Assembly: GCF_003991975.1 (NCBI RefSeq) | Contig: NZ_CP029822.1 | Coordinates: 2,567,648 to 2,631,647, forward strand | Reading direction: 5' to 3' | Length of the DNA: 64,000 nucleotides | DNA from: Entomomonas moraniae | GTDB taxonomy: Bacteria; Pseudomonadota; Gammaproteobacteria; Pseudomonadales; Pseudomonadaceae | In this document: positions 56,961 to 62,889 of the stretch, piece by piece | How the letters are laid out: each line of letters opens with the position of its first letter | How positions within the stretch are numbered: position 1 is the first letter of the stretch | Program-made: the position numbers and the translations under genes | The notes under the pieces: generated by a model | What the model saw: only the letters and a program-made list of their open reading frames with translations | Databases searched by the model: none | Told to the model about the DNA's origin: nothing

Positions 56961-57570
56961 TTACACAATACCTTTAAAGATACTTATATCTTTTAATTTT
57001 TCTCTTTCATAAAGCTTGAGTCTAAGTTTTTTATTATCATTATGATCAACTGGATAAACCCCTTTTTCTGCTAAATATGTCATTAAAGTACGAGACCCTA
57101 TTTTTGTTACTTTTGCTATCTCTACTAAAAAAATATATTCTTTAGTAAACAACTCTAAAAATGCTTCTGTAATTAGTCTTTTTTTACTGTGCTTATCTAT
57201 AAAACAATCTATTAATCCATTATTCACTAACTGATATGCAAGCTGTTGGTTGATTTTCAGCTGTATTGCTAACTGGGGAATTGTCAGAAAGTTGTTTTTT
57301 GTAATTAACAGTTTTTATCCAATCACTAAGTTCTATTTTAGATATACCAAAAGCTTTTATATTTTTATTGTCATTACATATAGTTATTTTTATTACTTGA
57401 TCTTTAACCTTTTTTAATAGCTTAGGAAGAGGGCTTTCTATTCTTGGACCTATAACTCGCATAGCTTCAGCAACAGTCACTACATCTTCCTTTATATCTG
57501 TTACTAACTCAAATAGCCCCTTTAAATATTCTAAGATTTCTTGTAAGGAAAGCTGTAACAACTGTACCAT
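56961..57570 (-). pseudogene. Helix-turn-helix protein gene with a single-base frameshift
   Basis: Two overlapping frames (57220-57570 and 56961-57227) form one protein of about 203 residues if one base is changed in the A6 tract at 57295-57300 (minus-strand sense). The joined protein reads KKNNFLTIPQLAIQLKINQQ then LAYQLVNNGLIDCFID, an excisionase-type HTH, and a second HTH-like unit (YIFLVEIAKVTKIGSRTLMTYLAEKGVYPV) with a final KLYEREKL. Such double-HTH tails occur in TniQ/TnsD-like target proteins and other regulators; I cannot decide. Programmed slippage, a sequencing error or decay are all possible. Confidence 0.55.
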
Positions 57571-58094
57571 TCGGTTTTTTATAATAGCCGTCCATTTTTA
57601 ATCCACTCGAAGACACTCCTTGCCACATTTCTTTATTATCAGGATTTGGCTTCGAATTTTCAAAAAGCACTCTTAATTTCTATCTCTGTCTGACGTTTAG
57701 ACCAATGTTCAGGGAAGAAAGTTGTTTCAGCTTTTTTCTATGTCCATTTCCCTGTAGATGGATCTCTTACAGAAATATATCCCTGAGTCACTCCATTCAC
57801 ATCTGCTGCACCAGTCCACGTATCTACTTTGATATTTGGATCTTTTAAATAATGCCCTCCTGTACCAACCTTCGTACCATTTGCATAAGTCTTAATCTCA
57901 CCATTTAAAATATGCTCAGTATTAATTGTTACTTGGCCGCCTTTACCGGCTTGCTGCTGGACTAATTCCGCCAGTATTGGTGATGATTTGAAGTCTTCGA
58001 GGTATTCCCCAGCTTTACTTCTGGTACCCGTCATTTCCTTTCCAGCATTAGTGTTGCTTGTTATCCATCGCCCGACTGTTTCGGTTTTTTCCTT
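57560..58094 (-). pseudogene. Orphan CdiA-CT-type EndoU nuclease domain, broken
   Basis: The open part codes NTEHILNGEIKTYANG, GTGGHYLKDPNIKVDTWTGA, VNGVTQGYISVRDPSTGKWT, then a TAG at 57738-57740, then in the same frame KKAETTFFPEHWSKRQTEIE, and after a frameshift near 57660 ENSKPNPDNKEMWQGVSSSG. This is the order of a bacterial EndoU RNase: the first and second histidines (EHILNGE, GGHYL) and the FPEHWS and WQGVSSSG motifs. The domain should end in a TAYP-type strand, which is replaced by unrelated sequence. No start codon precedes 58034 except ATG there. It is a displaced contact-inhibition toxin tail that no longer encodes a whole domain. The 218 bases upstream hold no gene. Confidence 0.75.
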
Positions 58095-58312
58095 TATTTA
58101 TTAGCTAGCTAACACCTTTCGCCTTAGCTCACTATTTTACCGCATATTTTTGCCTCAACGCGCTCTTTTCCGCCGTTTTGCTGTTAGCTATAACGCGGCG
58201 GAGGCTCACAGCTAGTCTGAAAGATTGAGCAGAACAAGCTGATTATTGAACTTGTGAGCAAGTTCTAAAAAACAATAAAAGATCCCCGACCTTAGGAGCG
58301 TGGATTACTTAT

Positions 58313-58663
58313 TTACAATGATATTTTAGCAAGTAGTTTGTTAACAATATCTGTATCTCCTGGATGAAGTTCTAGATATTTTTCACAAGCCAGTCGAACA
58401 TATTTAAAACTGACTTCCTCTAATACTATAATTTCACCCTCCCAGACACCGAACATTACTCCATCAAAATGATGTTCGGGATCTGGATCACTCCAATCAG
58501 GAAAATTGCAGCAGGTTTCATCGATTACAAAACCTATCCTGTTAATAATATATTCTACTCCCCAAACAAATTTCCCATAAAAGTTGAGTGAATTAAAAAA
58601 ATCTTTAATAACCCACTCAGGATCATTGTCATAATCAATATGTTCAAAAATATATTCGTTCAT
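58313..58663 (-). CDS. cdiI: CdiI-type ribonuclease toxin immunity protein
   Basis: A 116-residue acidic protein: WVIKDFFNSLNFYGKFVWGVEYIIN, CCNFPDWSDPDPEHHFDGVMFG and VSFKYVRLACEKYLELHPGDTD. This is the pattern of the ribonuclease-toxin immunity CdiI family (FxGVMFxxxExEIxV, then YxxLxCEKY). It starts on the last base of the preceding toxin fragment, the tight toxin-immunity coupling seen in cdi loci. It should neutralise the tRNase-type toxin upstream in the cytosol. Confidence 0.8.
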   Translation of the reverse strand: MNEYIFEHIDYDNDPEWVIKDFFNSLNFYGKFVWGVEYIINRIGFVIDETCCNFPDWSDPDPEHHFDGVMFGVWEGEIIVLEEVSFKYVRLACEKYLELHPGDTDIVNKLLAKISL

Positions 58664-59067
58664 TATTTTGTTACCGGAAAGAAGTTTGTTACAGTTCCTG
58701 TTTTAGGATCAAGATAAACCCTAAAGCTTATTCCACCTGCGCTACTTGTATATTCTCTAGCACCTGATGATATCGCTGATTTATAGCCACTAGCAGCTAC
58801 CTGTTGCCCTAAATCTAAGATTTTTTGATCTGATACTATTTTAGGATCATAGATAGTTTTGATCAGTGGTTTATCTTTATAACCAATAATATTACTAGCT
58901 CTGTCCTTTGCAGGGATTTGATATTTTATCTCAGTAATACCAGGAATACCGGTAGGAGTTTCACTTACGATCTTCACTCCATTCTGGTTTACTGCTGAAT
59001 AAAATGCATCTGCATTATGCCCACCTGTAATACCTTTTTGCTGAGTATATTTCCCCCTGTTAGCAAA
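58663..59067 (-). CDS. Orphan CdiA C-terminal toxin domain, probable tRNase class
   Basis: A toxin domain without its CdiA stick. In frame from 59067: KGITGGHNADAFYSAVNQNG, then IPGITEIKYQIPAKDRASNI, KPLIKTIYDPKIVSDQKILD, SSGAREYTSSAGGISFRVYL and a terminal VTNFFP. I recognise the CdiA C-terminal tRNase-type pattern (GGHNxDxF ... GIxxVEYQxPAK ... TxYDPxxxSD ... FFP). No ATG precedes the domain; GTG at 58977 would lose the GGHN motif, so as it stands it may need recombination onto an upstream cdiA to be expressed. The frame is intact, with immunity next to it. Confidence 0.72.
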   Translation of the reverse strand, partial: FANRGKYTQQKGITGGHNADAFYSAVNQNGVKIVSETPTGIPGITEIKYQIPAKDRASNIIGYKDKPLIKTIYDPKIVSDQKILDLGQQVAASGYKSAISSGAREYTSSAGGISFRVYLDPKTGTVTNFFPVTK

Positions 59068-59170
59068 TCATTATCATCAAAACCTATCAATGCAACACAG
59101 GTTATATGATATCTAGTTTATATTTTTGATGATTGGATTGTTAGTATGTAACATGAAAGTTACTCCTGTT

Positions 59171-59204
59171 GTTTTGATTAAAGTTTCGATACCTTTATCA
59201 AAAC
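59171..59204. other. Inverted repeat between orphan CDI cassettes
   Basis: GTTTTGATTAAAG and CTTTATCAAAAC pair with a single bulge around a 9-base loop. On the minus strand it is followed after 6 bases by AGGAG and an ATG that opens only a 13-codon frame. It may be an old promoter or leader of a lost gene, or a terminator for the cREC gene. Confidence 0.4.
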
Positions 59205-59277
59205 GGGTAACTCTCTCTTTTACAAGTAAAATGTGCGATTAAATCTTAACTAATTCAAATTAGAGTTGAAAACCGTT

Positions 59278-59604
59278 TTATTTTTCTTTACATTTATGCG
59301 ATAAAGACGAAGCATTTATAGAGTATCTAGCAATATTCTCTTTAGCCATCTCCATTTTATGGCGTGCTGAAATGTTGGCGGAGTGAATATTAATTACTGG
59401 AGCTATAAAACCATTTAAAAATACTGCTCTTTCAATCCACAAAAGGACATCATACCCATTTCCTTTATCATCATCACCCAAATCATGATCCAGACTTATT
59501 TCCTCAACATTTCCTTTTTTTAAAAGACAAATAACCTCGTTAGGCCAATATGCACGTACCCATCCTTCCGGAGCTTCCCTCATATCATCTAAAAAAATTT
59601 TCAT
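59278..59604 (-). CDS. cREC-domain protein (cyclic-phosphate processing receiver-like)
   Basis: A 108-residue protein with the cREC pattern: KIFLDDMREAPEGWVRAY, EEISLDHDLGDDDKGNGYDV and a terminal INIHSANISARHKMEMA. Metal ligands are the DD pair, the DHDLG aspartate and histidine, and the IHSAN serine. cREC domains are predicted to process cyclic-phosphate ends of RNA or nucleotides, and occur in toxin-immunity contexts. Here it sits between two orphan contact-inhibition cassettes, 11 bases after a small immunity-like gene, so it may be the immunity to a nuclease toxin that has been lost, or a repair factor. Confidence 0.72.
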   Translation of the reverse strand: MKIFLDDMREAPEGWVRAYWPNEVICLLKKGNVEEISLDHDLGDDDKGNGYDVLLWIERAVFLNGFIAPVINIHSANISARHKMEMAKENIARYSINASSLSHKCKEK

Positions 59605-59615
59605 TATTTAATGAC

Positions 59616-59840
59616 TCATACTTTAACTTTCTTATTATAAAAATCTATTAGTTCCTTAATCAATACCTCAAGTTCAGGCCCATCTTTTCTAAAAAAAAAC
59701 TCATTATCTGAACTTCTAGATAAAATAGCTGTGTAAAAAAAACTTTTATCTCTTTCTCCATCAAGTTTAATAACTATCACATAACCATTCTTTGCTATAC
59801 GATCTAACTCACCCAGCAATTTATCTGAATTATTTTCCAT
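59616..59840 (-). CDS. Small immunity-protein candidate
   Basis: A 74-residue acidic protein (MENNSDKLLGELDRIAKNGY; VIVIKLDGERDKSFFYTAIL; FFRKDGPELEVLIKELIDFY). Its start overlaps the end of the Fic-motif toxin by 11 bases, the usual geometry of toxin-immunity pairs. I know no named family; a fold of beta strands with a long C-terminal helix is suggested. Immunity is inferred from position. Confidence 0.6.
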   Translation of the reverse strand: MENNSDKLLGELDRIAKNGYVIVIKLDGERDKSFFYTAILSRSSDNEFFFRKDGPELEVLIKELIDFYNKKVKV

Positions 59841-60951
59841 TTTGTAATGCCTTTGATATATCTTCTATTTTTTTCAATTCACCTGTTCCAACAGCATCAA
59901 CTACTCTTCTAATCTGTTGCTCAGTTAAATTAATGTTATTTTTTTTTGCTAGTTGTTCGACAACAACTTGTGCTGTTCTTTTATTTCCATTATCAAATAG
60001 ATGACTCCCTGCGATATCTCTAATAGCAACAGCAGCTTTATCAAAAAACCCCTCTTGATATGACATATTTGCAAGCACTGTATCAACATGCCCAGTTAAA
60101 GTAGTGCTACCTCCAAATGATTTATTAATATTAATGATTTCATCTACGGATATTTCAACAAATACTTTATTAATAGTTCTACTACCAGTATATATATATT
60201 TTATCCCATCGCCTATTTTTACTAGAATTTTTTCACCTGGAACTAAAGATAAAACTCCTAAACCATAATCTAATGGTGTCTCTGCCTGGTATATTTCCAC
60301 AGCACCGCCTAATACAGGCTTATACGTCATAGACTCCCAAAAACCTTCTGTTGCCTTAGCCTGTAACTCTAGTCTTTTAACACTACAAGCTTCCTCTGAT
60401 AATCCTTGGCAATTTTCCTGCTTAAATTTCTCTTCGAGCTCTTCCAGCTGTTTCATTGCATTTTTATATTGTTCTTCTCTAGAAATACCTGTACTTTGTT
60501 CTGCTGCAATATCAGAAATAGCATTATTCTCAACGGCATTTTTTCCCGTTTCAGCCGCCGCCACACCACTGGCAAAGTTTCCATCCGTTCCAAAGCTTCC
60601 TGCTAACCCTGCACCAATAGTTGCCAGTGCGGTGATGGTTTGTTTTTCCTCTTCGGTTAACTCACTTACTTTTCTATCGCCATACAGTGCTTTTTGTATA
60701 TATGGTGCTAATCCTTCCGCAGTGGCTGCACCGATTGCACCTGCTGCCGCATTGCTGTCTTTGGCATTGGCAACAATAGCACCCCATACGGCATGGGCCA
60801 TCAAATGAGCAGGTTCGTTGCCTTCGGTCATTTGTTTAATAATACCCGCCACATAAGGTGAACTTGCGCCTGTTAGGGCTTGTTCTAGATTGTTACCAGC
60901 TAGCCCTTGTAATGCAGCAGTGATGGCTTGTGCTGCTTTTTGGTAACTTCC
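59830..60951 (-). CDS. Orphan CdiA fragment with VENN pretoxin region and Fic/Doc-motif toxin domain
   Basis: The frame is open from 60951; GTG at 60852 is the first plausible start. It codes the CdiA pretoxin region (AHLMAHAVWGAIVANAKDSN, GLAPYIQKALYG, LTEEEKQTITALATIGAGLA, GTDGNFASGVAAAETGKN then AVENN), a linker with a hydrophobic VLSLVPGEKILVKIG, and a C-terminal domain (about residues 265-330) holding AGSHLFDNGNKRTAQVVVEQ, which is the Fic/Doc HxFx(D/N)GNKRTA loop. Doc phosphorylates EF-Tu; Fic proteins usually AMPylate. This would be a cytosolic protein-modifying toxin. It lacks the N-terminal transport part and so is a displaced cassette, but the reading frame is complete. Confidence 0.78.
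   Translation of the reverse strand, partial: GSYQKAAQAITAALQGLAGNNLEQALTGASSPYVAGIIKQMTEGNEPAHLMAHAVWGAIVANAKDSNAAAGAIGAATAEGLAPYIQKALYGDRKVSELTEEEKQTITALATIGAGLAGSFGTDGNFASGVAAAETGKNAVENNAISDIAAEQSTGISREEQYKNAMKQLEELEEKFKQENCQGLSEEACSVKRLELQAKATEGFWESMTYKPVLGGAVEIYQAETPLDYGLGVLSLVPGEKILVKIGDGIKYIYTGSRTINKVFVEISVDEIININKSFGGSTTLTGHVDTVLANMSYQEGFFDKAAVAIRDIAGSHLFDNGNKRTAQVVVEQLAKKNNINLTEQQIRRVVDAVGTGELKKIEDISKALQNGK
60511..60630. repeat. VENN-region direct repeat, copy 1
   Basis: 120 bases, coding for the end of the VENN pretoxin region (ATIGAGLAGSFGTDGNFASG through AVENNAISD), match the copy at 63801-63920 in 112 of 120 positions. The two copies lie 3.3 kb apart in the same orientation. Confidence 0.95.
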
Positions 60952-60987
60952 TCAGTAATCCCATATGAATAAACCTATTTTTAGCAA

Positions 60988-61003
60988 GGCTGCATTAGCA
61001 GCC
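60988..61003. other. Short perfect hairpin upstream of the Fic cassette
   Basis: GGCTGC-ATTA-GCAGCC lies in the 131-base gap before the Fic-motif cassette. On neither strand does a T run follow, so it is not a clear terminator. Confidence 0.35.
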
Positions 61004-61082
61004 CAAACGTGGCTGTGTCACATCAGATCTTAGCTAGTACAATTTAAATGTCTTCGTTTATTTTTACATTAGTGCTAGATTT

Positions 61083-61655
61083 TTATTGTAATGACCAGTC
61101 ATGAATAGAAATAAACTCTATGATTTGCTCAGGAGCTTCCTCTAATGAAACTCTATAATTGGTTGAAAAACATATTCCAGGTATTAAGTCATTATTTGAC
61201 TCTTTATATAAATAAAACACATCATCTTGGTTATCAAAATAAATTTTAAAATACTTTTCTAGCAACTTAATATTATCACTAGGTTTAGCATTATAAAAAC
61301 TCTTTCCATATCCCAAGCCAAGTGATATAACATAAAGCTTTCCTGTCTTATTAAAACTTAGTCTAATAAGATTATTTTTATAAATTAACGTTTTTAAAAT
61401 ATTATATTCAGAAGAATGCATTCCTTTATGATATGGCTTACCTATATTACTTTGGTAATATACACTTCCAATCCAGCCATGATTTTGTAAGCATTTATTA
61501 TAAATATTCGCGTTAGACTCATACCAATTAACTCTTCCTATTTTCTTTACTATATCTTTAATTGAGCTTCCTAAAATAAAGCCTGCTGCGCCTTTTTTGG
61601 GAGTAATTTCTGCCATTAAGTCTGGTTCAAACAAAATATTTCTAAAAAAAAACAC
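61083..61655 (-). CDS. Immunity-like protein, paralogue A
   Basis: A 190-residue protein sharing EPDLMAEITPKKGAAGFILG, W-[YF]-containing middle (RVNWYESN), LYVISLGLGYGKSFYNAKPS and a final EQIIEFISIHDW with the next upstream gene. Start is doubtful: the frame opens with GTG at 61655 followed at once by nine Ts, while an ATG at 61666 is out of frame by one base of that T tract. Without a visible toxin next to it, it is an orphan immunity candidate. The shared motif is found in small CDI-associated proteins; I know no named family. Confidence 0.6.
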   Translation of the reverse strand: MFFFRNILFEPDLMAEITPKKGAAGFILGSSIKDIVKKIGRVNWYESNANIYNKCLQNHGWIGSVYYQSNIGKPYHKGMHSSEYNILKTLIYKNNLIRLSFNKTGKLYVISLGLGYGKSFYNAKPSDNIKLLEKYFKIYFDNQDDVFYLYKESNNDLIPGICFSTNYRVSLEEAPEQIIEFISIHDWSLQ

Positions 61656-61736
61656 TTATATATCATGCCTATAGTTTTTTATACTACTAACATTCTGATC
61701 AAATAGAACCTATACTCCACATAACTTTACTGAGCT

Positions 61737-62291
61737 TCAATCTATCTCTGATCGCCAATCCCAATTAGCTACAATAATATATTCTATTTTTTGCTTTGGT
61801 GCATACTCTAATGCGGCTAAACAATCTGTTCTAAATGATATCCCTTCTATAGTGACATTGTCCTTCATTATTAAATAGTTTCTATCACCATCGTCGAAGT
61901 CTAGTTCAAAATAGTCTTCCAACACTAATAAATCATCTCCGACTTTGACGTTATTAAACTTACCAAGATATCCTTCTCCAACCGAAATTTCATAAAGTTG
62001 CCAATTAATACTGTTAAAACATAAACTTAAAATATCATTTTTATATATAAAAATATAATCGTACCAAGTGCGAGTATGCCAAGCATTTCTCAGTTCTTTA
62101 GAATAGGCAATCCACCCTTCATTAGCAGGCAAGGAAGCTAATGCTTCCTGAACATTATTAAACCATTTAACACTACCCACTCTACTCTCAAAGGTTCTAA
62201 GCTCTTCTCCTAATAAAAAACCTGCTGCGCCCTTTCTAGGAGCAATTTCTGCTGTTAAATCAGGTTCAAGTATTCTTTTATTTACAGACAT
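61737..62291 (-). CDS. Immunity-like protein, paralogue B
   Basis: A 184-residue acidic protein: EPDLTAEIAPRKGAAGFLLG at the N-terminus, VGSVKWFNNVQEALASLPAN, LYEISVGEGYLGKFNNVKVG and a final EYIIVANWDW. It aligns along its length with the following gene (paralogue A), roughly a third identical by eye. It starts 6 bases after a toxin-tail-like frame, so it is probably the immunity gene of that lost toxin. The start ATG agrees with the paralogue in placing EPDL near residue 8. Confidence 0.62.
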   Translation of the reverse strand: MSVNKRILEPDLTAEIAPRKGAAGFLLGEELRTFESRVGSVKWFNNVQEALASLPANEGWIAYSKELRNAWHTRTWYDYIFIYKNDILSLCFNSINWQLYEISVGEGYLGKFNNVKVGDDLLVLEDYFELDFDDGDRNYLIMKDNVTIEGISFRTDCLAALEYAPKQKIEYIIVANWDWRSEID

Positions 62292-62297
62292 TATCTA

Positions 62298-62456
62298 TTA
62301 CTCCCATAATTTCCATTGCCCCTGTTCATATTTTAGTCTATTACCTTTAGTATCATAATATATTTGATTTTTTGTGATAATGTTGGTGTTAAAACTTGTT
62401 CGGAGGATAGCTACATTTCTAGTAGCTATTATTATATGAGCAAGAGGTGGATATAC
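62298..62456 (-). pseudogene. Candidate toxin-tail relic upstream of paralogue B
   Basis: A 52-codon frame without a start, ending NQIYYDTKGNRLKYEQGQWK then LWE and a stop that leaves only 6 bases to the next ATG. The charged, Gly/Lys/Trp-rich end and the spacing are like the C-termini of contact-inhibition toxins that precede immunity genes. It is short, so chance cannot be excluded, and no family is recognised. Confidence 0.42.
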
Positions 62457-62460
62457 TTAG

Positions 62461-62889
62461 CTACTTGTAGTTTTCTATAATATACTCATTCCGATCCATT
62501 GCTTCAGAATTTACATATACATTTCTTTTAGTCCCATCAGGTAAAAATAAAATCATATCTATATCACATCTCGATGATTCGTCAGGTAATAAGCACTTAA
62601 CATTCCCATACTTACTGATTTTAATTATCACATCCTCTACATTATATTTTACGTCACCATCTATAGAAAATTGTATTGCACTACAAAAACTACCATACAC
62701 TTTATGTACAATAGCTAATATTTTTACCGTTCTAAACATATCTGTTGGCACTGCTAGCTCTTCAATTGAATGAGCTATAAATATATAGTTTTTATCAAGA
62801 GCGAAAACAGCCGATAATATTGCAATAAAATATGCACTGCTAAACTCTTTATCTATTACTATATCAAAACCTGTCCCCTTCATTTCCAA
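62461..62889 (-). CDS. Immunity protein candidate for the edge CDI toxin
   Basis: A 142-residue acidic protein (FDIVIDKEFSSAYFIAILSA, VFALDKNYIFIAHSIEELAV, CLLPDESSRCDIDMILFLPD). Its start overlaps the end of the toxin gene by 10 bases, the same geometry as other pairs here, which argues it is the cognate immunity gene. No named family recognised. Confidence 0.65.
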   Translation of the reverse strand: MEMKGTGFDIVIDKEFSSAYFIAILSAVFALDKNYIFIAHSIEELAVPTDMFRTVKILAIVHKVYGSFCSAIQFSIDGDVKYNVEDVIIKISKYGNVKCLLPDESSRCDIDMILFLPDGTKRNVYVNSEAMDRNEYIIENYK

